DNA from: Pseudomonas sp. KBW05
GTDB lineage: Bacteria > Pseudomonadota > Gammaproteobacteria > Pseudomonadales > Pseudomonadaceae
DNA length: 64,000 nt
Direction of reading: 5' to 3'
Assembly: GCF_003852405.1 (NCBI RefSeq)
Contig: NZ_QAJM01000009.1
Coordinates: 124,001-188,000, forward strand
Shown here piece after piece: positions 56,057-64,000 of this stretch. The translations under genes were made by a program, and so were the position numbers. The stretch's first letter is position 1. Every line of letters begins with the position of its first letter. Below the pieces are notes generated by a model. That model searched no databases. It was given only the letters and a program-made list of their open reading frames with translations, and had not been told where the DNA came from.

Positions 56057-56728
56057 ATGCGTGCCGCACGTACCCTTGCCCTGTTTGCCCTGCTCCCCCT
56101 GTTCGCCGCCTGCCAGATGTTCGAAAGCGAGCCGGCCAAGCCGTCAACTGCCGGCCTGACCCGCATGCAGGGCGAGCTCACGGCAGTCAATGGCAAGCTG
56201 CTGTTCCAGCCGTGCAACGACCAACGCAACTATGTGGTCAATGACACCGGCGGCACCAGCATCCTGCAGGAGGCCGCCTCCCTGGCCGGCCAGCAAGGGG
56301 CGCTGTTCGCCGACCTGCGCGGCAAGTTCTCCGGTGTGGCCAGCGGCACCCAGAGCAACGTGGACCTGCAGCAGCTCTATCGTGTGGAGCGCTCGACCTC
56401 GGCCTGCAACGACCCGGACTTCAAGCGCATGACCCTGCGCGCCAACGGCCACAAGCCGGCCTGGGCGATGAATGTCACGGCCAAGGGCATGGTCCTGGAA
56501 CGTGAAGGCCAGCCGCCACTGGCGGTGCCGTACGTAGAAGAGCAAATCGGTGACGGCCGCTTCAACCTGATGACCGAGGCCAACAACCAGCACGTCGAGC
56601 TGTGGGTGGCCCCTCAACGCTGCGTGGACAGCGTCAGTGGCAGCCTGCAACACATGACCGCCGAATTGCGCGTCAACGGCCAGGTGCAGCGCGGTTGCGC
56701 GGCGTTTGGCGGCTCGCGCGACGACTGA
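56057..56728 (+). CDS. Conserved lipoprotein (COG3650-like)
   Basis: A 223-residue protein with a lipobox LFAAC (Cys19) after a short signal peptide. The mature part has two similar beta-rich modules: GELTAVNGKLLFQPCNDQRNYVV and later NVTAKGMVLEREGQPPLAVPYVEE, the second like META-type domains. Cys pairs (PCND, SACND, RCVDS, GCAAFG) may form disulfides. CTGGAGA precedes the ATG. Role unknown; probably outer-membrane anchored. Confidence 0.78.
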   Translation: MRAARTLALFALLPLFAACQMFESEPAKPSTAGLTRMQGELTAVNGKLLFQPCNDQRNYVVNDTGGTSILQEAASLAGQQGALFADLRGKFSGVASGTQSNVDLQQLYRVERSTSACNDPDFKRMTLRANGHKPAWAMNVTAKGMVLEREGQPPLAVPYVEEQIGDGRFNLMTEANNQHVELWVAPQRCVDSVSGSLQHMTAELRVNGQVQRGCAAFGGSRDD

Positions 56729-56834
56729 CGCGGCCCTCGGCTGTTTTAACATGACGGGAAATGTCCATTGGGGCTTATAATCACCGGTTTGCAAAACAGC
56801 CGGCCTCTTTGCCTGCCGCCTACCGGATCCCGTC

Positions 56835-58448
56835 ATGCTACGAATCACCGAACTCAAGCTGCCCATCGACCATCCCGAAGAAGACCTGCGGCCTGCCATC
56901 GTGCAGCGCCTGGGCGTCGCCAGTGATGACCTGCTCGATTTCACCCTGTTCAAACGCAGCTACGATGCGCGCAAGAAATCGTCGGAGCTGTGCTTCATCT
57001 ACACCATCGACTTGAATGTGAAGGGCGAAGCCGCCTTGCTGCTCAAGTTCGCCGATGACCGCAACATCAACCCGGCGCCGGATGTCAGCTACAAAGTGGT
57101 TGGCCAGGCGCCCGAAGGCCTGACCGAACGCCCGATCGTGGTCGGCTTTGGCCCGTGCGGGATCTTCGCCGGGCTGTTGCTGGCACAGATGGGCTTCAAG
57201 CCGATCATTCTTGAGCGCGGTCGCGAAGTGCGCCAGCGCACCAAGGACACTTGGGGCCTGTGGCGTAAAAACGTGCTGAACCCCGAGTCCAACGTGCAGT
57301 TTGGAGAGGGCGGCGCCGGGACGTTTTCCGACGGCAAGCTGTACAGCCAGATCAAGGACCCGAAATTCCACGGGCGCAAGGTCCTGCACGAGTTCGTCAA
57401 GGCAGGTGCACCGGAAGAGATCCTGTACGTCAGCAAGCCGCACATCGGTACCTTCCGCCTGACCGGCGTGGTGGAAAACATGCGCGAGCAGATCATCGCC
57501 CTCGGCGGTGAAGTGCGTTTCGAGCAACGCGTCACTGACGTGCTGATCGAGGACGGCCAGTTGCATGGCGTCGTCGTTGACGGCGGCGAGCAGATCCTCT
57601 CCAAGCACGTGATCCTGGCCCTCGGCCATAGCGCCCGCGACACCTTCCGCATGCTCCACGGCCGCGGCGTGTACATGGAAGCCAAGCCGTTCTCGGTGGG
57701 TTTCCGTATCGAACACCCGCAATCGCTGATCGACGCGGCACGCCTGGGTAAATACGCTGGCCATCCAAAACTTGGCGCTGCGGACTACAAACTGGTGCAC
57801 CACGCCAAAAACGGCCGCTCGGTCTACAGCTTCTGCATGTGCCCGGGCGGTACGGTGGTCGCTGCCACCTCCGAGCCGGGCCGCGTAGTCACCAACGGCA
57901 TGAGCCAATACTCGCGTAACGAGCGCAATGCCAACTCCGGCATCGTGGTCGGCATCACGCCTGAGGTGGACTATCCAGGTGGCCCGCTGGCGGGTATCGA
58001 ACTGCAGGAACGCCTGGAATCCCACGCCTACATCCTCGGCGGCAGCAACTACGAGGCACCGGCGCAGTTGGTAGGCGATTTCATCGCTGGCAAGCCGTCC
58101 ACCGCCACTGGCAGTGTGGAACCTTCCTACAAGCCGGGTGTGTCCTGGGGGGATCTGGCCCTCGCGCTGCCGGAGTTCGCCATTGAGGCGATCCGCGAAG
58201 CGCTGCCGGCGTTCGAGAAACAAATCAAAGGCTACTCGCTGCACGATGCCGTGTTGACGGGTATCGAGACACGCACGTCCTCGCCACTGCGGATCACCCG
58301 CAATGAATCGATGCAAAGCTTGAACGTGAAGGGCCTGTTCCCGGCCGGTGAAGGCGCGGGTTACGCCGGTGGGATTCTGTCGGCGGGCGTGGACGGAATT
58401 CGGATTGCCGAGGCATTGGCGCGGGATATGCTGGGTATCGAGGCCTGA
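56835..58448 (+). CDS. FAD-dependent oxidoreductase (COG2509-like)
   Basis: A 537-residue flavoprotein. A N-terminal domain of about 95 residues (LRITELKLPIDHPEEDLRPAIVQRLG) precedes the FAD-binding loop VVGFGPCGIFAGLLLAQMG (residues about 100-118) and ILERGREV. FGEGGAGTFSDGKLYSQIKD and the C-terminal GLFPAGEGAGYAGGILSAGVDGIRIAEALA (FAD site) are family hallmarks. Reaction unknown in proteobacteria. Single gene, 106 bases after the lipoprotein gene. Confidence 0.88.
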   Translation: MLRITELKLPIDHPEEDLRPAIVQRLGVASDDLLDFTLFKRSYDARKKSSELCFIYTIDLNVKGEAALLLKFADDRNINPAPDVSYKVVGQAPEGLTERPIVVGFGPCGIFAGLLLAQMGFKPIILERGREVRQRTKDTWGLWRKNVLNPESNVQFGEGGAGTFSDGKLYSQIKDPKFHGRKVLHEFVKAGAPEEILYVSKPHIGTFRLTGVVENMREQIIALGGEVRFEQRVTDVLIEDGQLHGVVVDGGEQILSKHVILALGHSARDTFRMLHGRGVYMEAKPFSVGFRIEHPQSLIDAARLGKYAGHPKLGAADYKLVHHAKNGRSVYSFCMCPGGTVVAATSEPGRVVTNGMSQYSRNERNANSGIVVGITPEVDYPGGPLAGIELQERLESHAYILGGSNYEAPAQLVGDFIAGKPSTATGSVEPSYKPGVSWGDLALALPEFAIEAIREALPAFEKQIKGYSLHDAVLTGIETRTSSPLRITRNESMQSLNVKGLFPAGEGAGYAGGILSAGVDGIRIAEALARDMLGIEA

Positions 58449-58494
58449 CATTGACCCTACAGCTTCCACACATCCACTGTGGAAGCTGGCTTGT

Positions 58495-58584
58495 GTGGGA
58501 GCGGGCTTGCTCGCGAAAGCGGAGTGTCAGTCGCTGGATAGGTTGACTGATACACCGCTTTCGCGAGCAAGCCCGCTCCCACAT
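58495..58584. repeat. REPIN with a degenerate extra REP half
   Basis: TGTGGGAGCGGGCTTGCTCG at 58495 and its complement ending at 58584. Directly before it, TGTGGAAGCTGGCTTG (58479-58494) is a decayed copy of the first 16 bases, the same partial duplication as at 1783. Confidence 0.9.
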
Positions 58585-58600
58585 TGGTACTTGTGTTGGG

Positions 58601-59695
58601 TCAGATATTGGCGCGCAGGACGCTGGCAGGCAGAGGCTCGCCCCGCTCAACACTGGCCGCAACAGCCGCAATCAACCCCTCCAACGCATAGCCCTGGTTT
58701 TTGAGCCACGCCTGATCATAGTAAGTAGTGGCATAGCGCTCGCCCCCATCACACAAGATCGCCACGATCGACCCCGACTCCCCCACCGCTTTCATCTGCT
58801 GCGCGGCCATCAACGCGCCAATCAAGTTGGTCCCACTGGACCCGCCGACCCGCCGCCCCAACCGTTCAGCCAGGTAATGCATGGCCGCCAACGACAACGC
58901 GTCCGGCACTTTGACCATGGCATCAATCACCTTGGGCAGAAACGACGCCTCTACCCGTGGCCGGCCAATGCCTTCGATACGTGAGCCGCAGTCCAGGCGC
59001 AAGCTGGCATCGCCACTCAAGTAGTAATCAAAAAACACCGACCGCTCGGCATCGGCGCACAGCACGCGGGTGCAATGCTGGCGATAACGCACGTAACGCC
59101 CCAGGGTCGCGGTGGTGCCGCCGGTGCCTGGGCTGGAAATCAACCAGCTCGGCTCGGGATAATGCTCAAAGCGCATCTGTTGGAAGATGGATTCAGCAAT
59201 GTTGTTATTCGCCCGCCAGTCGGTGGCCCGCTCCGCGTAGGTGAACTGGTCCATAAAGTGACCGCCACTTTCCCGCGCCAAACGCTCGGATTCGGCGTAG
59301 ATCTGCGTCGGATCGTTCACCAAGTGGCTCTTGCCACCGTAAAAGGCAATCTGAGCGATCTTTTCCTGGGAAGTGGTGGCCGGCATCACCGCGATAAACG
59401 GCAAGCCGAGCAGGCGGGCGAAGTAGGCTTCGGAAATCGCCGTCGAACCACTGGAGGCTTCGATCACCGGCGCCCCCGGCTTGAGCCAGCCATTGCACAG
59501 CGCATAGAGGAACAACGAACGTGCCAGCCGATGTTTCAGGCTGCCAGTGGGATGGCTGGACTCATCCTTGAAGTACAACTCGATACCCGGCAAACCCGGC
59601 AAGGGCAGCGGGATCAGGTGCGTGTCAGCGCTGCGCTGGAAGTCCGCTTCGATGATGCGAATGGCTTCGCGGGCCCAGGGACGATGGTCGCTCAT
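58601..59695 (-). CDS. PLP-dependent cysteine-synthase-like enzyme
   Basis: A 364-residue fold-type II PLP enzyme. The PLP Lys is Lys54 in [13 protein letters not shown], the substrate loop is [12 protein letters not shown], and the phosphate loop [32 protein letters not shown] segment binds the pyridine side. It is longer than CysK/CysM and lacks a CBS domain; it may be a cysteine synthase or cystathionine beta-synthase-like desulfhydrase. ATG at 59695; the Shine-Dalgarno is weak. Divergent from nhaA. Confidence 0.85.
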   Translation of the reverse strand: MSDHRPWAREAIRIIEADFQRSADTHLIPLPLPGLPGIELYFKDESSHPTGSLKHRLARSLFLYALCNGWLKPGAPVIEASSGSTAISEAYFARLLGLPFIAVMPATTSQEKIAQIAFYGGKSHLVNDPTQIYAESERLARESGGHFMDQFTYAERATDWRANNNIAESIFQQMRFEHYPEPSWLISSPGTGGTTATLGRYVRYRQHCTRVLCADAERSVFFDYYLSGDASLRLDCGSRIEGIGRPRVEASFLPKVIDAMVKVPDALSLAAMHYLAERLGRRVGGSSGTNLIGALMAAQQMKAVGESGSIVAILCDGGERYATTYYDQAWLKNQGYALEGLIAAVAASVERGEPLPASVLRANI

Positions 59696-59911
59696 GAGGA
59701 GTTTCTCTAAGGATTTCACCCCCAATCTTAGGAGGTTTCCTACACTCCACACAGATACAGTACCGACTCAATTGGACACACAATTGCTAGGCTTTGGCGC
59801 ACCGTCATACCGGACCATCGCTTATAACAAATAAGAATATAACTTTTGTTTTAACAACTAACGGTACGGGTTAGGGTAACCCCCTATTGAACCTGGATTG
59901 GAGAGCATCCC

Positions 59912-61093
59912 TTGCCTCTGCGTAGCACTTTCACCCGTTTCTTCCAGCTGGAAGCCGCCAGCGGCCTGTTGTTGATCGCCGCTGCCGCGCTGGCGCTGAT
60001 CATCAACAATTCGCCGTTATCGCACCTCTACAGCGCCTTTCTCGACGTGCCGGTGGTGGCACAGATCGGTGCCCTGAAAATCGCCAAGCCCGCGCTGCTG
60101 TGGATCAACGATGGCCTGATGGCACTGTTCTTCCTGCTGATCGGCCTGGAGGTCAAGCGCGAGCTGATCGATGGGCACCTGTCCAAGCCCTCGCAAGTGG
60201 TACTGCCCGGTGCCGCGGCGATTGGCGGTATGGTCGTCCCCGCGCTGATCTACTGGGCGATCAACAAGGACTACCCCGCCGCACTCTCCGGCTGGGCGAT
60301 CCCCATGGCCACGGACATTGCCTTCGCCCTTGGCGTCCTGGCCCTGCTGGGCAAGCGCGTGCCGGTGTCGCTGAAGCTGTTCCTGATGACCCTGGCGATC
60401 ATTGATGACCTGGGCGCAATCATCGTGATTGCCGTGTTCTATTCCGCCGACCTTTCGGGGGCCGCATTGGCGGGCGCAGGTGCTTGCCTGGTTGCCTTGA
60501 TCGCGATGAATCGCCTGGGCGTGATCAAGCTAGGACCGTACCTGATCATCGGGCTGATCCTGTGGGTCTGCGTACTGAAAAGCGGCGTGCATGCAACGTT
60601 GGCCGGCGTGACATTGGCGTTCTGCATCCCGATGCGCACCAAGAACGCCGAACCTTCGCCCCTGATGACCCTGGAACACGCCCTGCACCCGTGGGTGGCC
60701 TATGGCATCCTGCCGCTGTTTGCGTTCGCCAACGCCGGCGTCTCCCTGACCGGCGTCAGCCTGGAAAGCTTCACCCACCATGTGCCGATGGGCATTGCTG
60801 CCGGCCTGCTGATCGGCAAGACCGTCGGCGTGTTCGGCCTCACCTGGCTGGCCATCAAGACCGGCCTGGCCGCACTGCCCGAGGGCGCCAACTGGGGCCA
60901 GGTGTTTGGCGTGGCGATCCTGTGCGGGATCGGCTTTACCATGAGCCTGTTTGTCGGCTCTCTCGCGTTTGTGCCAGGCGCCAGCGAGTTTGCCGGGGAG
61001 GATCGAATGGGGATTCTGACCGGGTCGATTCTGGCGGCGTGTATTGGGTATGCAGTGACGGCGATGGCGAGTCGCAAGAAAGTGTCCCACTAA
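59912..61093 (+). CDS. nhaA: Na+/H+ antiporter NhaA
   Basis: A 393-residue electrogenic antiporter with twelve membrane segments. The paired essential Asp residues are in [16 protein letters not shown], and the unwound-helix region [20 protein letters not shown] is present. Residue [21 protein letters not shown] opens the protein. The start is a TTG at 59912, preceded by TTGGAGAG at good distance; no ATG gives the full family N-terminus. Controls cytoplasmic pH and Na+. Confidence 0.93.
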   Translation: MPLRSTFTRFFQLEAASGLLLIAAAALALIINNSPLSHLYSAFLDVPVVAQIGALKIAKPALLWINDGLMALFFLLIGLEVKRELIDGHLSKPSQVVLPGAAAIGGMVVPALIYWAINKDYPAALSGWAIPMATDIAFALGVLALLGKRVPVSLKLFLMTLAIIDDLGAIIVIAVFYSADLSGAALAGAGACLVALIAMNRLGVIKLGPYLIIGLILWVCVLKSGVHATLAGVTLAFCIPMRTKNAEPSPLMTLEHALHPWVAYGILPLFAFANAGVSLTGVSLESFTHHVPMGIAAGLLIGKTVGVFGLTWLAIKTGLAALPEGANWGQVFGVAILCGIGFTMSLFVGSLAFVPGASEFAGEDRMGILTGSILAACIGYAVTAMASRKKVSH

Positions 61094-61102
61094 GGTCAAT
61101 AT

Positions 61103-61191
61103 GGCGAGGGAGCTTGCTCCCGCTGGGCCGCGAAGCGGCCCCAAAAGCCTTGGGAGCGCTTCGCACTCCAACGGGAGCAAGCTCCCTCGCC
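61103..61191. repeat. Second-type REP-like inverted repeat
   Basis: GGCGAGGGAGCTTGCTCCCG at 61103 and its complement ending at 61191, with a mid-section that also folds (GGGCCGCGAAGCGGCCCC, then GGAGCGCTTCGCACTCC). The sequence differs from the other eight REPINs (GTGGGAGCGGGC type). The rest of 61094-61384 holds only the terminator below. Confidence 0.8.
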
Positions 61192-61330
61192 ACAGGCAAA
61201 CTTAGACATACTCGGCCCTCCGTGAGTTGGGCCTCACTTCCAGCGCACTTACCGGAACTTGTGGGCCTTCGGATACAGGTCATTGTTTCCTGTGAACAGG
61301 CAACTCCAGCCACTAACTGGGCTTGCAACA

Positions 61331-61364
61331 AAAAACCCCAACCGGTCACCCGGTTGGGGTTTTT
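61331..61364 (-). terminator. Bidirectional terminator, end of the glycine-zipper gene
   Basis: AACCCCAACCGG / CCGGTTGGGGTT stem with A-run on one side and T-run on the other; works on both strands. It lies 20 bases past the minus-strand stop at 61385. Confidence 0.88.
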
Positions 61365-61384
61365 ATTTGCCGACTGTTTACTGC

Positions 61385-61849
61385 TTAGCGAGTAACCCGG
61401 CTAGTCCCATCAACAGTCATGATGCGCACACGGTCACCAATGCGGAAGATTTCATTCTCCTGCACGGCCTGCACGTAGGCACGCATGCTGCCGTCGTCTT
61501 CGCGTACGGTGATTTCCACGCCTTGGGTGCGGGTCAGGCCTTCTTCGGTGGCCGAGCCCAGCAGGCCACCGGCGACTGCGCCGATCACTGCGGTGACGAT
61601 GCTGCCACGACCGCCGCCGATGGCGCTGCCGCCAACGCCGCCGATGACTGCGCCAGCAGCGCCGCCGATTGGGGTCTTGGTGCCTTCGATTTTCACCGGG
61701 CGCAGGGATTCGATGGTGCCCATGCGAACGCTCTGTACACGACGCGCTTCGTCACGGGAGTACGAGTCGCCGGTCAGACTCGAAGCACAGCCACCCAGCA
61801 GAAGTGACAGGGTGGTGAAGCAGGCAACTAGTAAAACGGACTTACGCAT
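61385..61849 (-). CDS. Glycine-zipper outer-membrane lipoprotein (SlyB-like)
   Basis: A 154-residue lipoprotein: signal peptide with lipobox LLGGC (Cys21), a linker, and a glycine-zipper hairpin TPIGGAAGAVIGGVGGSAIGGG followed by IVTAVIGAVAGGLLGSATEEG that inserts in the membrane, then a C-terminal beta domain (VEITVREDDGSMRAYVQ, GDRVRIMTVDG). This is the SlyB/PA1053 type. ATG at 61849 with GGAG nine bases upstream; the frame is open further but not signal-like. Followed by pdxH genes on the same strand with a 264-base gap that shows no gene. Confidence 0.86.
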   Translation of the reverse strand: MRKSVLLVACFTTLSLLLGGCASSLTGDSYSRDEARRVQSVRMGTIESLRPVKIEGTKTPIGGAAGAVIGGVGGSAIGGGRGSIVTAVIGAVAGGLLGSATEEGLTRTQGVEITVREDDGSMRAYVQAVQENEIFRIGDRVRIMTVDGTSRVTR

Positions 61850-62113
61850 AGCATCAACTCCAAAGGACAGGTGGTCATTAGACGCTGCGGCTTGGCGCCT
61901 GTCACGGCAAGCACCGCAGAAAATAGCTTTCATTCAGCCTGAGTACAGACTGCTAGCACCACAAAACTCGACCAACGGTAGCCCAGCGTTTGTGCCAAGT
62001 GATGTCACGACTGTTTCATCATTGTAGCCGCACAGCCGCATGCGGCCGAAGTCTCTGCCATAGAGACGTCGGCGCAGCGGGAAACATTCAGGCGGGATGA
62101 CGAAAGGCGCTGC

Positions 62114-62761
62114 TCAGGGTGCCAGGCGTTCGCGGGTCCAGTCGGCCCCTTGCAGGCGGTAGTTCAAGCGATCATGCAGGCGGCTGGCGCGGCCTTGCCA
62201 GAACTCGATGCGCTCAGGCAGCAGGCGATAACCACCCCAGTGCTCGGGGCAGTCGGGTTGGATATCGCTGAAACGCTGCTCGGTAGCCTTGAGCAAATCG
62301 TGCAGTTCTTCACGGTCACGAATGACCTTGCTCTGCGGTGAAGCCCAAGCGCCCAGACGACTGCCCAACGGGCGGACCTGGTAATAAGCATCCGACTCCT
62401 CAGGCGACACCTTGACCACCCGCCCCTCGATCCGCACCTGGCGCTCCAGGGTCGGCCAAAAGAACGTCATGGCCGCAAACGGCCGCGCGGCAAGCTGTTC
62501 GCCCTTGGCACTCTGATAGTTGGTGAAGAAGGTAAAGCCCTGTGCATCCAGGCCCTTGAGCAGCAGGATGCGACAGTGCGGGCGCCCCTCCTGGTCAACC
62601 GTGGCCAGGGTCATGGCATTGGCTTCTACCGGTGGCTGCTCGGTTTTCACCGCGTCGGCAAACCACTGGTGGAACAACGCAAACGGCTCGCCCGGGGCCT
62701 GGGCCTCGCTCAAACCGTCCCGGGTGTAGTCACGGCGCATATCGGCCAGTGCCTGGGTCAT
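62114..62761 (-). CDS. pdxH: Pyridoxamine 5'-phosphate oxidase
   Basis: A 215-residue FMN enzyme making pyridoxal 5'-phosphate. FMN-binding blocks include [40 protein letters not shown] and [16 protein letters not shown]; the C-terminal signature [19 protein letters not shown] is complete. Lies 27 bases after the OmpA-family gene on the minus strand, so the two are probably cotranscribed. Confidence 0.96.
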   Translation of the reverse strand: MTQALADMRRDYTRDGLSEAQAPGEPFALFHQWFADAVKTEQPPVEANAMTLATVDQEGRPHCRILLLKGLDAQGFTFFTNYQSAKGEQLAARPFAAMTFFWPTLERQVRIEGRVVKVSPEESDAYYQVRPLGSRLGAWASPQSKVIRDREELHDLLKATEQRFSDIQPDCPEHWGGYRLLPERIEFWQGRASRLHDRLNYRLQGADWTRERLAP

Positions 62762-62788
62762 GCGGCTTTATCCTTCTACTTCAACAGG

Positions 62789-63829
62789 TCAGTTTTTTGC
62801 CTGGTCGTTAGCCGGTGCAGCAGCCTTGGCCTTGGCCGGAGCCGCTTTCTTCGCAGCAGGCTTGGCCGGGGCTTTTTTGGCAGCTGGCTTGGCAGCGGCT
62901 TTTTTGGCGGCAGGCGCTTTTTTCGCCGGGGCTTTGGCAGCAGGTGCTGGCGCAGGAACGTCCTGTACGGCCACCATTTCAGCCACGGGCGGGGTCTTGC
63001 CCGAGTTGTACTTGCTCAGCAAGGCCAACATAGTTGTACGCTGAGTGAACATAATTTCCATGCGACGGTTCAGCGCACGGCCCTGGGTGCTGTCGTTGGC
63101 AGCACGTGGCATAAGGTCACCCATGCCACGCAGCATCAGGCGATCCTGCTTCAAGCCGCTGAGGCTGAAGATCGAGGCGATCGACTGCGCACGCTCCTTG
63201 CTCAAGGCCTGGCTCGCTGGCGCGGTGCCGGTGGCATCGACGTGGCCCAGGACCAAAACGGCGGTCTTCGGGTCGGCTTCAACGGCCTTGGCAACGCGAG
63301 TGAACGGGCCCAGGGTGACCGGCAGCAGCATCGCCGGGCGTTTCGGGTTGTAGGAGCCGTCTACCGGGGCGATCACGACGAGTACGTTGTCACGACGTTC
63401 CAGTTGCAGGTTGCTGTCCTTGATGGCAGCGCGCAGGCGCGGCTCATAGTCGTCCAGCCAGGCCTGGGTGATTTTTGGGTCTGGCATCGGGATGTTGGTC
63501 ACATCGACTTTGGCCAAGGGTTTTGGCTTGCTTTCGAACGGCCACCACCAGTGAGTTTCGCTGTCGGTCTTGGCCACGGCTGGCGTGGTGGCTGGGGCTG
63601 GAGTGGCAGCCTTGAGGTCGGCTTTCAGGTCAGCAGCCTTGGCATCGGCGGCGGCTTTGGCATCCGGCTTGGCGGCAACCTGAGTCGCGGCGTCCTTGGC
63701 GGCGGTTTTATCAGACCCAAATGACCCAAATGACCACCAATGTCCGCCATCGGCATCATTTTGTGGAGTTTGTGCGCAGCCAGTAATAGTGAGGCAAAGC
63801 GCCAGTGCCAAGGACTTGTTCGATAACAT
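62789..63829 (-). CDS. OmpA-family lipoprotein with Lys/Ala-rich tail
   Basis: A 346-residue protein. A signal peptide with lipobox ITGC (Cys18) leads to an Ala/Lys-rich linker (about 40-95), a module starting HWWWPFESKPKPL, and a peptidoglycan-binding OmpA domain (about 140-280) with VLVLGHVDATGTAPASQALSKERAQSIASI and the end NRRMEIMF. The last 60 residues are a histone-like repeat of Ala, Lys and Pro (PAKKAPAAKKAAAKPAAKK). It may bridge outer membrane and peptidoglycan; the tail is unusual for this family. ATG at 63829; the upstream frame is not signal-like. The 170 bases to the window end hold its promoter region. Confidence 0.86.
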   Translation of the reverse strand: MLSNKSLALALCLTITGCAQTPQNDADGGHWWSFGSFGSDKTAAKDAATQVAAKPDAKAAADAKAADLKADLKAATPAPATTPAVAKTDSETHWWWPFESKPKPLAKVDVTNIPMPDPKITQAWLDDYEPRLRAAIKDSNLQLERRDNVLVVIAPVDGSYNPKRPAMLLPVTLGPFTRVAKAVEADPKTAVLVLGHVDATGTAPASQALSKERAQSIASIFSLSGLKQDRLMLRGMGDLMPRAANDSTQGRALNRRMEIMFTQRTTMLALLSKYNSGKTPPVAEMVAVQDVPAPAPAAKAPAKKAPAAKKAAAKPAAKKAPAKPAAKKAAPAKAKAAAPANDQAKN

Positions 63830-64000
63830 GAGATATCCACAAAATGAGAAAAATGCCAAGGGTCTGGATGACCCGTTAAACAGACGCCAGGACAAGAATA
63901 AAGTTACAACTTTTCCGTCAGCCTCTTCTTATAGTTGCCTTTGTAACAAAAAAACGTGAAACAGCAAGGGGTTTACAGACAACCGGCCAATATTCTGACC

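Overview
The window is a chromosomal stretch of a fluorescent-group Pseudomonas (P. fluorescens complex or close relative). The evidence is high GC with strong third-position GC bias, eight REP/REPIN copies built on the GTGGGAGCGGGCTTGCTCGCG motif, and several gene sets with Pseudomonas-specific sequence and order (TtgR operator, pca regulon, BraCDEFG, MHYT-GGDEF-EAL protein near rapA, CcoM micro-protein). No rRNA, tRNA, CRISPR, insertion sequence or prophage was seen. Nearly everything reads as core genome.

Layout. 1-1.75 kb: end of an MFS exporter and an Old Yellow Enzyme (xenB). 2.1-8.8 kb: TetR repressor divergent from a complete RND solvent/drug efflux operon (ttgABC = emhABC), with operator and promoter visible. 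8.9-16.98 kb: an AT-richer orphan, an Hsp70/J-protein pair (hscC plus a djlC-like gene), an OprD-type porin, a protein joining RTX calcium-binding repeats to an M91-type zinc peptidase, and a lipoprotein polysaccharide deacetylase. 17.1-27.9 kb: the full protocatechuate branch of the beta-ketoadipate pathway on the minus strand (pcaR, pcaK, pcaIJF-HG, pcaTBDC), with PcaR-like boxes before pcaI, pcaK and pcaR, and one before the OprD porin on the far side. 28.4-34.2 kb: a small conserved gene, a Pit phosphate transporter, a 37-residue CcoM-like protein, a LysR regulator, a RidA/aminotransferase pair and small unknowns. 34.4-45.9 kb: rapA, a Spinster-like MFS protein, a YkgJ-type Cys-cluster protein, an nbdA-like c-di-GMP protein, a large tubulin/FtsZ-superfamily GTPase under a convincing sigma-28 promoter, and a DxD glycosyltransferase-like gene. 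46.2-51.2 kb: branched-chain amino acid ABC transporter braC + braDEFG. 51.4-53.9 kb: a bufferin-type RiPP operon (DUF2282 precursor, DUF692/MNIO enzyme, DUF2063 partner, DoxX). 53.9-64 kb: LysR/atypical SDR pair, envelope proteins, an FAD oxidoreductase, a cysteine-synthase-like enzyme, nhaA, a glycine-zipper lipoprotein, pdxH, and an OmpA-family lipoprotein with a Lys/Ala tail.

How the parts work together. The OprD porin, PcaK and PcaT would bring aromatic acids and dicarboxylates in. PcaHG, B, C, D, IJ and F take protocatechuate to succinyl-CoA and acetyl-CoA, and PcaR reads the intermediate beta-ketoadipate. TtgABC and XenB handle toxic organics. The bufferin operon is the best candidate for the unusual system: a secreted Cys-containing peptide whose thiols are probably rebuilt by an iron oxygenase for metal binding. 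Second come the sigma-28-linked tubulin-like GTPase and the RTX-M91 protease. Functional statements rest on sequence motifs and recalled family knowledge; no database search was run.
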